This document shows, one piece after another, positions 49,197 through 58,414 of a stretch of DNA of 64,000 nt. Within the stretch, counting starts at the first letter, position 1. The number at the start of each line of letters is the position of its first letter. The notes beneath the pieces are model-generated. The model worked only from the letters and a program-made list of their open reading frames with translations. It ran no database searches and was not told the DNA's origin. The stretch covers positions 246,324 through 310,323 of the forward strand of contig NZ_NOIG01000012.1 in NCBI RefSeq assembly GCF_002245625.1. The letters are read 5' to 3'. Made by a program: the position numbers and the translations under genes. The DNA is from Acidovorax kalamii. GTDB taxonomy: Bacteria > Pseudomonadota > Gammaproteobacteria > Burkholderiales > Burkholderiaceae_C.

Positions 49197-49886
49197 ATGT
49201 CTATCAAAGAAAACTATCGTTTTTTTCTCGCGTGGTTACGCCGGGGAAGAATTGTTTTCTTTTGCCTGCTCGCTCTGCAATGGGCGATCGCGGAACCAGA
49301 CATGGACAAGATGCAGAACCTGGCCTCGCAGCGCTATGGGGCAAAGGCTGCAGATACGGTGAGCGCCTGGCGCAAGATGCTGGACGAAGGGCGAAAACTC
49401 GAAGAGTCTGAAAAACTGGCTCTTGTGAACACCTTTTTCAATCGCCGGGTACTGTTTGAGAACGACATCGTCGTCTGGCAGCAGAACGACTACTGGGCCA
49501 CCCCGTTGGAAACCATGGGACGCGGTGCAGGCGACTGCGAAGATTTTGCGATTGCCAAGTACACCAGCCTGTTGCTGATGGGCGTGCCCAATGACAAGCT
49601 ACGCATGATCTATGTGCGAGCCCGTATCGGTGGAGCCGGAAGCACCCGCAGCGAGGCCCACATGGTGCTTGGCTACTACGCCGTGCCGACAGAAGAGCCC
49701 ATGATTCTCGACAACCTGATAGGCAACATCCGTCCGGCCACGTCCAGAACAGACCTCGCGCCCGTTTTCAGCTTCAACAACAGTGGCCTGTGGGTAGCAG
49801 GAACGACCGCCCCTGCAGCCGATCCGACAGCGCGGCTGTCCCGCTGGCGCGATGTACTGGAACGCATGCGCCAGGACGGGCTGTGA
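49197..49886 (+). CDS. lapG: Periplasmic cysteine protease LapG (C93 transglutaminase-like)
   Basis: 229 residues. An N-terminal membrane or signal segment (RIVFFCLLALQWAIA) leads to the periplasm. The catalytic triad is Cys114 in GAGDCEDFAIAKY, His155 in SEAHMVLGYY and Asp172 in MILDNLIGN. LapG cuts the N-terminal region of giant LapA-type adhesins to release biofilms when c-di-GMP is low. ATG 49197 is chosen because it precedes the charged and hydrophobic leader. lapD follows 30 bp later. Confidence 0.93.
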   Translation: MSIKENYRFFLAWLRRGRIVFFCLLALQWAIAEPDMDKMQNLASQRYGAKAADTVSAWRKMLDEGRKLEESEKLALVNTFFNRRVLFENDIVVWQQNDYWATPLETMGRGAGDCEDFAIAKYTSLLLMGVPNDKLRMIYVRARIGGAGSTRSEAHMVLGYYAVPTEEPMILDNLIGNIRPATSRTDLAPVFSFNNSGLWVAGTTAPAADPTARLSRWRDVLERMRQDGL

Positions 49887-49916
49887 TGCTCCAGACTACT
49901 TACGAGAGGCTTCACC

Positions 49917-51833
49917 ATGTCACTCACTAAACAACTCTGGATTGCCATCGCACTTGTGATGACGCTGGCGTTTGGCTGCAGCATGGTGGTCAGTGTGTTG
50001 TCCGCGCGGCACTACCTCCAGCAGCAACTGCAGGTCAAAAACATTGACAACGCCAACTCTCTGGCACTGTCTTTGTCACAACTCGACAAGGACCCCGTCA
50101 CCGTGGAATTGCAAGTAGCCGCGCAGTTTGATGCGGGCCATTACCGCTTCATTCGCATTGTGTCGCCCACTGGAGCAACGCTGGTGGAAAAGACTTTCAA
50201 AGGAGAGCAAACAGCCGCGCCCTCATGGTTCGTCAATCTGATTCCGATTCGCGCAGAACCCGGACGCGCGCAGATCAACGATGGCTGGAGCCAGTACGGC
50301 ACGCTGAGCTTGGCCAGTCATGACCAGTACGTCTACAAAAGCCTGTGGGAGGGCACCCTGGAGTTGCTGATGTGGTTTGTCTTTGGCAGCGTAGTCACTG
50401 GATTGGCCGGCACACAAGTCATCCGTTACATCACGCGGCCTCTAGAAGACGTAGTGAGCCAAGCCGAAGCCATCGCACAAAGGCACTTTCTCACAATTGA
50501 AGAGCCAAGCACCCCCGAACTGCGCAGCGTTGTCCGGGCCATGAATGACATGGTCGCAAGGATCAAAGCCATGCTGACTGAGGAGGCCGCCCGACTGGAA
50601 ACTCTGCGCAGGAAAGTCAACCGGGATGCCGTTACCGGGTTGTCCAGTCGCGAGTACTTTTTGTCGCACCTGAACGAGATACTGACAGGTGAACATTTCG
50701 CGAAAACGGGCAGCTTCGTGCTGGTACGCATCGCGGACCTCAATACGCTCAACGTGCAGCTGGGCCACGCCCGCACCGATGATCTGCTCAAGGGCCTGGG
50801 CTCCGTTTTGTACGACAGCGGGAACGACAGACCCGGTCAGCGCGCCGGGCGCATCAAGGGTGGCGAGTTTGCCGTGGTTTGCCCCACCCAGGCCTCTGCC
50901 AGCGACGCGGCCACCGACATTCACCAACGCCTGACCACCGGGTGGTTGCCCTATTGGATAGGCGAAGCCCCTGACCTTTTCCATGTGGCCGGCGTACGCT
51001 ATCAACGAGGGCAGGATATGAGCGACCTTTTGCGCCGGGCAGATGAAGCCATGGCCCGCGCGCAAGCCCAAGGCCCCAACAATTGGTACGCCAACGAAGA
51101 GGGCCACGAGCACGCGGTGCTGCCTACAGATCAATGGCGAACTTTATTGACCGAGGCCGTCAGTGGCGGCCGACTGTCGTTGGTGTTTTATCCCGTCGTA
51201 GGTGGTGACGGGGTGGTTGCCTTGCATGATGAAGGAGTCATCCGCCTTCAGACCGATGATGCAGGTCCTCCTTGGCAAGCGGGGGATTTCATGCCCATGG
51301 CTGCACATCTGAATCTCACCGTGCCCATTGACCTCAAGGTCGTACGGTTGGCCATCGAGCACCTGCGTACGGGCTCTGGCGATATCGCAGTGAACTTGTC
51401 GGCAGACACGATTGCAGACTTCCAGTTTCGCAACGATCTGACGCAAATGCTCATGACCTATCCCGACGTCTGCCAACGCTTGTTGTTCGAAGTGCCCGAG
51501 TACGGCGTCTTTCGCCATTTTGAGGCCTTCCGGGACCTGGCCCATACCCTCAAGCAGCTGGGATGCAGGGTCGGGATCGAGTACTTCGGGCAGCGTTTTG
51601 CAGAGGGCAACAAACTCGCCGACCTTGGGCTTGACTACATAAAGATCCATCCCAGCTACGTTCGAGGTATTGCAAACACCCCGGGCAACCAGGAGTTCCT
51701 GCAGGGACTGTGCAACATGGCACATACGCTGGGCATCACGGTCATCGCCACCGGCGTGGAATCCCGCACCGACCTACCGCTTCTGACACAACTGGGATTT
51801 GACGGAGCCACGGGCCCAGGGCTCAGTGCCTGA
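49917..51833 (+). CDS. lapD: c-di-GMP receptor LapD (degenerate GGDEF-EAL)
   Basis: 638 residues. An N-terminal helix, a periplasmic LapD/MoxY domain with WFVNLIPI and DGWSQYGTLSLASH, and a second helix near residues 150-170 precede HAMP, GGDEF and EAL domains. The GGDEF site is KGGEF, and the EAL signature is replaced by ALHDEGVIRL, so both enzymatic sites are dead, as in known LapD. The end GFDGATGPGL also matches LapD. It binds c-di-GMP inside and sequesters LapG outside. The next gene starts 10 bp after its stop. Confidence 0.93.
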   Translation: MSLTKQLWIAIALVMTLAFGCSMVVSVLSARHYLQQQLQVKNIDNANSLALSLSQLDKDPVTVELQVAAQFDAGHYRFIRIVSPTGATLVEKTFKGEQTAAPSWFVNLIPIRAEPGRAQINDGWSQYGTLSLASHDQYVYKSLWEGTLELLMWFVFGSVVTGLAGTQVIRYITRPLEDVVSQAEAIAQRHFLTIEEPSTPELRSVVRAMNDMVARIKAMLTEEAARLETLRRKVNRDAVTGLSSREYFLSHLNEILTGEHFAKTGSFVLVRIADLNTLNVQLGHARTDDLLKGLGSVLYDSGNDRPGQRAGRIKGGEFAVVCPTQASASDAATDIHQRLTTGWLPYWIGEAPDLFHVAGVRYQRGQDMSDLLRRADEAMARAQAQGPNNWYANEEGHEHAVLPTDQWRTLLTEAVSGGRLSLVFYPVVGGDGVVALHDEGVIRLQTDDAGPPWQAGDFMPMAAHLNLTVPIDLKVVRLAIEHLRTGSGDIAVNLSADTIADFQFRNDLTQMLMTYPDVCQRLLFEVPEYGVFRHFEAFRDLAHTLKQLGCRVGIEYFGQRFAEGNKLADLGLDYIKIHPSYVRGIANTPGNQEFLQGLCNMAHTLGITVIATGVESRTDLPLLTQLGFDGATGPGLSA

Positions 51834-51843
51834 CACAACCGCA

Positions 51844-54800
51844 ATGGCCACGTCTCCCGAATTCCAGCTCCAGGTCGTCCAGGTGCTTCCTGGGCCTAGC
51901 CTCGCGGCGTGGCATGACTGCCTGCGCGTCGTTCTGACCCATGAGCACGCCCCCCCCCAAACGACACCCGAGATACTTTGGGAGCGCCTGAAAGGCTACC
52001 CCCACAACCATCTAACGCCACGCCCCCTGATCATTGAATTCGGATCGACAGACCCCGGCCATGTTTTTGCAACATTCGCCATGGCTTTGCTCAGGGCTGC
52101 GCGCCATGTTGCCAGCCGACACCGCATCACACCACTTTCAGAGTCCGCCACTGAGGTCACTCTCGAAATCATGACCCCAGAGTCCGCCAAAGCCCTGGCG
52201 CAAATGGCGCTGGCTTTGACCCGCGTTGCCTTCAATGCGGGCGGAGCTGCCCCATGGGGAGATCCCTTGTGGATGACGTTGTGTGACCTGCGCCCGCGCA
52301 CCAGCCACTACCACGCCCAAGACAGGTTGCTGACCGCAAGGCAAATGGGTTTGCACTGCGAAGTCGGAGGGGGGCTTCACCGCGCCCACTACCGCGTGGG
52401 CCAAGGCCCAAGCTCCCAACTGATGGCCAACGCCTACAGCGCGAACACCAGCCATCTGGGCAAAGACCTCGCCGGTGACAAGATCCGCGCACGCACTGCG
52501 TTGGTCCGAGCAGGCCTCCCGGTTCCCGCACAACAGCGGGTCACCTCTTCGGCCGAGGCCGCCCAAGCGGCAATCAAGCTGGGGTTCCCTGTCGTGCTCA
52601 AGCCCTCGGGCTCACGCGCCAGCCAAGGCGTCTTCACGATGCTGCGCACAGTCACCATCGTGGAAGAGGTGTACCAAGCGCTGGCAGATCTATATCCCGA
52701 GATCATTGTGGAGAAACAGGTCATTGGCGAAGACTACCGACTGCTTGTGATCGGAGGGCGCTGCGTCGCAGCAGCCCAACGCCTGCACCCCTGCGTGACC
52801 GGAGACGGCATATGCACGGTGGCCGAGCTGGTGGAAGCGTCCAACCGGTCGCATGGAAGGGATGGCATCTTCATTGCCCCCATTGCATTTGACACCGAGG
52901 TCCTGCAAACCCTGTCAGACCAAAACTTGGGGCCAGACAGCACACCTCCTGCCGGAACAGTGGTGGTGCTGCGCCGCGCTGCGTGCCCGTCTTCTCTCGC
53001 ACGGGATGTCTCTGGAGATATCCATCCTTCTGTAAAGCACCTGGCAGAACAAGCCGCTGCGGCAGTTCAGCTCGATTTCGCTGGCGTCGATCTCGTTTCG
53101 GCGAACATAACACGCCCGTGGACAGAAGTAGAAACCGCCATAGTTGAAGTCAACGCCGGTCCTGGGCTCGATATCAACCGTTTTCCCGATCTCGGCACCC
53201 CCCGTCCCGTCGCGCGCCACATACTGCGTTCGGCCGTTTCCGCCGGACAGTCCAGCAACATTCCCGTGGTGTGCGTGGTAGGTCGCTACGGCAAGCAACT
53301 CTGCGCGGACATGTTGTCCAACATGCTGCGCATGACTGGCGTTGAAGCCCGCGTAGCAGACAACCTGCGCGACCCATTTCCTGCCCCTCTGCCATCGCAC
53401 CATGGGGCTGTACGCGCCTGGGTCGGTGGGTGGCTGAGCCGCACAGAGATCGATGCACTGGTGCTGCCGTTGCCCTGGAGTGCATTAGCGCGGGAAGGCA
53501 TGCCTGTGCAACAGCACTCTGTGGCGATTCTTGTGGACGAAGAAGGGGACTTTCGCGCTCTGGAAAAGGAGCTGATGCTGCCCGGCATCCAGGCCAAGCT
53601 CTACCGCATGGTGTGCGACACAGCCAACAATGGCGTAGTGTTTGACGCCACGTCCTTGGCACTGCGGGCCGCAACGGCACATATGCCGCCCCATACCACC
53701 GTCGCGTGCCTGCCAGCACCAGCGCTCTACGCCGAATCCGGCTGGCTGAGACAACATCGCCTCCACGGTGGCGAGGCCGTCCTCACGGTCACAAATGCGG
53801 CGGGCGCTGCGTCCTTCTACCTAGCGCCCGCGACTGGTGATTGGCAACTGCTGCTGACTATCCCCCCATCAGCTCAGCAGTCAACACCCCCAGTCGGCAA
53901 GACGCAGACGATCGCGTACGCCCTGGCAGCCATGAGACTGCTGGGATGCGACTTGCCGACCCTGCAATCACTCGCGCTGCTGTGCGCTCCGCAGGTTGAC
54001 CCTACCGCTTTGCCAAAGATCACGCCCTGGACTCTGAAGGTCCCCACCTCGGCCACCGAGGCAGGGAGCCATCTGCTGCGCCTGCTTGCCCCCGCACCGA
54101 CCACCTGCCTGCAGGTGTTTTGCCAAGACTCCGAGCCCATGCGCAAGATGTTGGCCCAGTGGTCTGCCCTGCTCGCGCCTTATCGCCACACATGGTGCAT
54201 CCAGCCTTCCGAAGAAGCCTTGAGTGACAGCATCAGCACACGGGATCAGCTGGTCGCACAAGGCTGGGATCCAGCCCTTGTGCAGATGGCGTCCACTCCA
54301 CCCGACAACGCTCCATCAAGTACGAAATCACTGCAACTGCGCATCACAGACCATCTGGATAGCCCATTGCTGCTGGGGCTCTGCAAGACTTCTGCCGAAA
54401 AAGCATACGTGGCTGATGATGCCTGGACGGCCGAAACACTGGCGGTCGTCGCTGGCGCGACCTGGATTGGAAAAGGATATCCCCGGCATTGGGATCCCTC
54501 TCGCATTGCCATTGAGGGTGAATCTCCCGAAGGGCAATTGGTGATCGTTGAAGGTGTAGCAAACAGCCTTGCAGCCATCCAGCACATCGAGCACCGCACC
54601 CGAGAAGCATTCTTACAAGGAGCTCAGGCTGTCATGAGCGCCGTCATGCCACCCGAGCTGCCACGATGGATGCCTTTTCTCCTGAGCGAGGATCCAACGC
54701 ATAGCTTGTACCAGCTTGCGAAATCCGCACGCGCACGCAGCAACCGATCGGTGACCGTCCTGCTCGGCGGAGGGAGCAGACCTTTCCCGCCTATCGCAGC

Positions 54801-55194
54801 GCTGGTGAACCAATCGCAGATGGACCTGGATTGCGTCTTTCAAACACCCAGCACCACAGAATACGCGCATCGCACGGCGCTAGCGCTTGCCAGACTTTCG
54901 ACCATAGGTAGTGGTGCGCCTGGCGGCATCCTGCTGCCTACCATGTGGCGAATCGATGAGATCACCCTGGCTCAACCCAATCATTGTGTTGTGCTGGCAG
55001 ACGACTTTCGTACGCTAGACCGGCTTGCTGCCGTGCTTCATCTGCTGCGCGCCGCGAGTATCACCATCGTGGGCCTGAATCCCTCGCAACACGATGCGTG
55101 CAAGGACCTCGTAAATAACAGCCACCCCGAGCCCCAGAAGCTGCGCTTCGCGCCGACGATGGCAGACCTGCTGCACACATGGGCACCAACATGA
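51844..55194 (+). CDS. Cyanophycin-synthetase-like ATP-grasp ligase with two degenerate Mur domains
   Basis: 1116 residues. An N-terminal domain (1-150) resembles that of cyanophycin synthetase. An ATP-grasp domain (about 205-460) has VVLKPSGSRASQG, DYRLLVIGGRCVAA and the metal site VEVNAGPGLDINRF, and looks active. A Mur-like region follows whose P-loop should read GTNGKTT but reads GRYGKQL (about residue 478). A second, MurF-like region starts at WTAETLAVVAGATWIG (about 860), and its loop reads LLGGGSRPFPP. Both Mur ATP sites look dead. The ATG at 51844 lies 10 bp after lapD, and a TTG at 51799 is possible. Its stop overlaps the next ATG (ATGA). The substrate is unknown. Confidence 0.8.
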   Translation: MATSPEFQLQVVQVLPGPSLAAWHDCLRVVLTHEHAPPQTTPEILWERLKGYPHNHLTPRPLIIEFGSTDPGHVFATFAMALLRAARHVASRHRITPLSESATEVTLEIMTPESAKALAQMALALTRVAFNAGGAAPWGDPLWMTLCDLRPRTSHYHAQDRLLTARQMGLHCEVGGGLHRAHYRVGQGPSSQLMANAYSANTSHLGKDLAGDKIRARTALVRAGLPVPAQQRVTSSAEAAQAAIKLGFPVVLKPSGSRASQGVFTMLRTVTIVEEVYQALADLYPEIIVEKQVIGEDYRLLVIGGRCVAAAQRLHPCVTGDGICTVAELVEASNRSHGRDGIFIAPIAFDTEVLQTLSDQNLGPDSTPPAGTVVVLRRAACPSSLARDVSGDIHPSVKHLAEQAAAAVQLDFAGVDLVSANITRPWTEVETAIVEVNAGPGLDINRFPDLGTPRPVARHILRSAVSAGQSSNIPVVCVVGRYGKQLCADMLSNMLRMTGVEARVADNLRDPFPAPLPSHHGAVRAWVGGWLSRTEIDALVLPLPWSALAREGMPVQQHSVAILVDEEGDFRALEKELMLPGIQAKLYRMVCDTANNGVVFDATSLALRAATAHMPPHTTVACLPAPALYAESGWLRQHRLHGGEAVLTVTNAAGAASFYLAPATGDWQLLLTIPPSAQQSTPPVGKTQTIAYALAAMRLLGCDLPTLQSLALLCAPQVDPTALPKITPWTLKVPTSATEAGSHLLRLLAPAPTTCLQVFCQDSEPMRKMLAQWSALLAPYRHTWCIQPSEEALSDSISTRDQLVAQGWDPALVQMASTPPDNAPSSTKSLQLRITDHLDSPLLLGLCKTSAEKAYVADDAWTAETLAVVAGATWIGKGYPRHWDPSRIAIEGESPEGQLVIVEGVANSLAAIQHIEHRTREAFLQGAQAVMSAVMPPELPRWMPFLLSEDPTHSLYQLAKSARARSNRSVTVLLGGGSRPFPPIAALVNQSQMDLDCVFQTPSTTEYAHRTALALARLSTIGSGAPGGILLPTMWRIDEITLAQPNHCVVLADDFRTLDRLAAVLHLLRAASITIVGLNPSQHDACKDLVNNSHPEPQKLRFAPTMADLLHTWAPT

Positions 55195-57005
55195 CTTACT
55201 CACCCGAAGTCTTCGAGGCGCCTCACGCCCGCATGCCCAGCTTTGAGCCAGGGCCGGCGGAGCATCTATTTGGAGAGCTTCTGCTGGAAGACCTTCAAAG
55301 GCCTGAAGGAAAATTCTCCAGGGCGCTAGAGACCTTCACCAGCACCTGTTTTCCTCAAGAGGGCGTCCGCGTTGCTGTTGTCTTGTATGCCCCAGGACAA
55401 CCACGATTGCTGGTCAGCCGCGAAGGAGGAGGGAAAAAAGGCCTGGAGCGTGCGCTTCAGCGGCTCGTCAAGCACCCAAGGTATTCAGCCTTGGCAGGCC
55501 ACAAAAAAGTGCGCTTGCAACTCGATTTTGTTGCTGATCCCCCCACCCCCATGGATCTGGGCAAAGTGGGCATGACGCTTCGAGGGGACCGGCACTTTGA
55601 AGTGGGTCTAGAAGGCATTGAGTTGCGCACAAACGCCGGAAAACGCCACCTCTTCCTGCCGGGGGATGCGTTCGTCTACTCGATCATGTCACTGCAGCAG
55701 TTGCGTGCGCATCTGCGTTCAAGTTTTGGGTCTGAGACCGTTGCGCAGGCACACTGTGCCCGCTTCCACTCGGAGAGCTACTTATGGATCGACGGCCACT
55801 TTCACCGCCTCTACCGGGGGATGCCCCTGATAGGTCCACTCACGCGGGAGAAACTGTCCGAGGCTCTCATGCTCGCTGTGGACCATGTACTGCGTGAACA
55901 GAACCTCGACGGAACCTACCTTTACTACTACGACGCGGCGACCGACAGCCGACGCGACCATGAGCACCCCACGCGCGACCCGGAAACCAACCCGTACTAC
56001 AACATCCTGCGACATAGCGGAGGAGCGCTCAACTGCCTCTACAGCGACCAACTGCGAGGAGAACGCCGCAGCTACGACAGTGCTCGTCGCGCTATCGAGT
56101 TCCTGATTGCACAGGCCAGGACATACGCCACTGATACCGGAGAAGCCGCCTACATCTACAGCGAGCGCAAGGCCAAGCTGGGCGGCACCGGCTTAGGTCT
56201 CTACCTGTTGGCAGAGTACGAAATCACTACCGGAGACACACGCTACCACCCTTGGGCACAAAGGCTGGCCCGGCATCTGATCCAACAGATCACCGCAAGC
56301 GGCGAGTTCATTTACTACAACATCTATCTCGACGAAAACATCGACGAAAGGCGAAACGCAAACTACTTTTCGTTCTACTACCCCGGCGAGGCCATTTGCG
56401 GCCTTGCTCGCTACTTGCACCTGATCGGTGAGACTGAGCGGACGCCCTACTTCAACCATCTGCATCGGGCCCTGCACTACCTTATCAACATCCGCCCCAC
56501 AGAGAGGGCGGACCAATACACGAATGTTCCATCAGATGCGTGGCTGATGATGGGCATCAAAGAGTTGTGGGACTTTCCCGCAATGCGCAAGGCAGACTAC
56601 TTCAACTTTGTCGTATCAGATGCGCGCCAGATGGTGGCTCAGATGTACAAGGTAGATACAGCCCCCTACCCAGATTACGCCGGCGGGTTCTACTATCGAT
56701 TCGGCGACTATCCGTACTCCGATGGCGCCCGAATGGAGGGCTTGATGGGCGCCTACCAGTTGGCCCTGAAAGCTGGACAAATGGACATAGCACAGGAAAT
56801 ATGGCCCGCACTGTGCTTAGGCGCTTGGGCCACCTTGCATCTTGTCAACACCCCAGCCGCCGTCTACTCGGCGCGCAACCCGGCGCGCAGCCTTGGAGGG
56901 ATCCGTTTCAAGTACACAAGGCAATGGTTTCGCATCGACACCATTCAGCATGTCGCATCGTTCTATGCGCGTCTACTAGGCCATTGGCCTGGTCCAGAAG
57001 CCTGA
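55191..57005 (+). CDS. AMMECR1-like plus alpha/alpha-barrel protein
   Basis: 604 residues, no signal peptide. Residues 1-190 weakly resemble AMMECR1-type domains (GIELRTNAGKRHLFLPGD followed by a helical stretch). Residues 215-600 form repeated helical hairpins with DGTYLYYYDAA, YYNILRHSGGALNCLYS, KLGGTGLGLYLLAEYEITTG and YYPGEAICGLARYLHL, as in six-hairpin (AGE/glycosidase-like) barrels. The same blocks in the same order occur in the N-terminal half of the MurF fusion at 59356-62475, so the two are paralogues. The start overlaps the previous stop as ATGA. A start at 55179 is also possible. No function is known to me. Confidence 0.78.
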   Translation: MTYSPEVFEAPHARMPSFEPGPAEHLFGELLLEDLQRPEGKFSRALETFTSTCFPQEGVRVAVVLYAPGQPRLLVSREGGGKKGLERALQRLVKHPRYSALAGHKKVRLQLDFVADPPTPMDLGKVGMTLRGDRHFEVGLEGIELRTNAGKRHLFLPGDAFVYSIMSLQQLRAHLRSSFGSETVAQAHCARFHSESYLWIDGHFHRLYRGMPLIGPLTREKLSEALMLAVDHVLREQNLDGTYLYYYDAATDSRRDHEHPTRDPETNPYYNILRHSGGALNCLYSDQLRGERRSYDSARRAIEFLIAQARTYATDTGEAAYIYSERKAKLGGTGLGLYLLAEYEITTGDTRYHPWAQRLARHLIQQITASGEFIYYNIYLDENIDERRNANYFSFYYPGEAICGLARYLHLIGETERTPYFNHLHRALHYLINIRPTERADQYTNVPSDAWLMMGIKELWDFPAMRKADYFNFVVSDARQMVAQMYKVDTAPYPDYAGGFYYRFGDYPYSDGARMEGLMGAYQLALKAGQMDIAQEIWPALCLGAWATLHLVNTPAAVYSARNPARSLGGIRFKYTRQWFRIDTIQHVASFYARLLGHWPGPEA

Positions 57006-57056
57006 CAAATACGCCACAGAATCGAAGCGCCCACCTGGCACCACAACGTCACCCCT

Positions 57057-58376
57057 ATGCTTCAATCATTGGGCCCCTGGCAATACCGGATTGAGGACCG
57101 CCTGGGCGGAGGTGGCCTTGCGCAAACCTATCGCTGCATACACCCAGACCTCCCGGGAAAATTTGCCATCAAGATCCTGAAGAATCCCACGCACGTCAAC
57201 ACCCTATTGAGAGAAGTGCGTGCCTTGATTGCACTCGACGGGTTTGCAGGGGTTCCAGCCTTGATAGACCATGGGCGCGACCAACGTGGGCAACTGTGCA
57301 TGGTCACGACCCTCATGCCAGGAGTCCGGCTGGACTACCATGTGCGCCGCACCGGCCCGCTCTCAAGTGCAGATACGCTGGGCATCGTCCAGCAGCTGCT
57401 GGACATCCTTCAACACGCCCACTCCAAAGGACTTCTACACAAGGACATCAAGCACTCCAACATTCTTTTGGAGGGCCATCGTGTATCGTTGATTGACTGG
57501 GGGGCCAGCGAGTTCACCCATGAGCTTCCCAGCGAAACACTGCGCGCAAAATCCAGCTACATGGCCCCCGAATGCTATTTTGGCCAACATGGACCTGGCA
57601 GCGACTTTTACTCGCTGGGCTGGCTGGCCGTGTATCTAGCCACCGGACGCGAGCCATTCCACTGCAGCGAAGTCAAAGACAAGCACTACTGGGCCGTCGC
57701 CCACCTTCTGGAGCAACCACGGTGGCCCCGCGACTTGCCACGGGAAGTCAGCGCTGTGGCACTGCAATGGCTCGCCCACAGCCCTTCACTGCGCAATATT
57801 GCATACGATCTAACCCAGTTGAAGAAAACATGCTCCTCTATCGCGGTCAACGCGGAAAGAGAAACCATCGAATTCGAGGCCATCGTCGGCCAAGACTATT
57901 TGCTACTGGGCGCCGAGCACGGAGCCACAACTTTTCAATGTGAGTTGGCTAATCGTTTGCTCGACACCGGGCAACCAGAGGCCGCTTTGGCTTGGCTTGA
58001 AGCTGCGGCAAAACAAGGATACCCCAGGGCGCAACGCTTGCTGGCCAAGGCACTCCCCGACGATGCAGAACATGCCTGCCGAAAACACCAGCTACTGCAA
58101 TCCGCAGCAGAAGCTGGCAGCCCCGCAGCTCATTACCGACTCGCCAAAGCCATGTTGCGACAGGGTGCTTCCTGCTCGCCGGGATCACCTACACGAAAGC
58201 AATTGGAATTTGCAGCATCCACGGGCCAAGCGGGTGCGCTCGTACTCTTGGCGCGCCACCTCCCTCCTTTGTCCTGCAGACTGGCCTTGGAACTGGCAGC
58301 AGAGAGTGGTCACCCAGCCGCGATCAAGGCACTGCAAAAACAGGATCAATGTAAAAAGACACCAGACATCCATTGA
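57057..58376 (+). CDS. Ser/Thr protein kinase with Sel1-like repeats
   Basis: 439 residues, soluble. The kinase domain (about 10-260) has the glycine loop LGGGGLAQTYR, Lys39 in FAIKIL, HKDIKHSN with catalytic Asp130, DWG in place of DFG (Asp147) and YMAPECYFG. All catalytic residues are present. Residues 285-430 contain TPR/Sel1-like helices (ALAWLEAAAKQGYPRAQRLLAKAL and LQSAAEAGSPAAHYRLAKAMLR). It lacks a membrane helix or PASTA domains. It follows the barrel gene by 51 bp in the same direction, so it probably shares its transcript. The target is unknown. Confidence 0.88.
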   Translation: MLQSLGPWQYRIEDRLGGGGLAQTYRCIHPDLPGKFAIKILKNPTHVNTLLREVRALIALDGFAGVPALIDHGRDQRGQLCMVTTLMPGVRLDYHVRRTGPLSSADTLGIVQQLLDILQHAHSKGLLHKDIKHSNILLEGHRVSLIDWGASEFTHELPSETLRAKSSYMAPECYFGQHGPGSDFYSLGWLAVYLATGREPFHCSEVKDKHYWAVAHLLEQPRWPRDLPREVSAVALQWLAHSPSLRNIAYDLTQLKKTCSSIAVNAERETIEFEAIVGQDYLLLGAEHGATTFQCELANRLLDTGQPEAALAWLEAAAKQGYPRAQRLLAKALPDDAEHACRKHQLLQSAAEAGSPAAHYRLAKAMLRQGASCSPGSPTRKQLEFAASTGQAGALVLLARHLPPLSCRLALELAAESGHPAAIKALQKQDQCKKTPDIH

Positions 58377-58414
58377 TGTCTATGGCCCATCACCAACTGC
58401 TGTGCACAGCTCCC

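Noticed and set aside
51799..51843. TTG start extending the ATP-grasp protein by 15 residues into lapD
   Set aside because: The extension is low-complexity and overlaps lapD. The ATG at 51844 begins directly at the family-like sequence.
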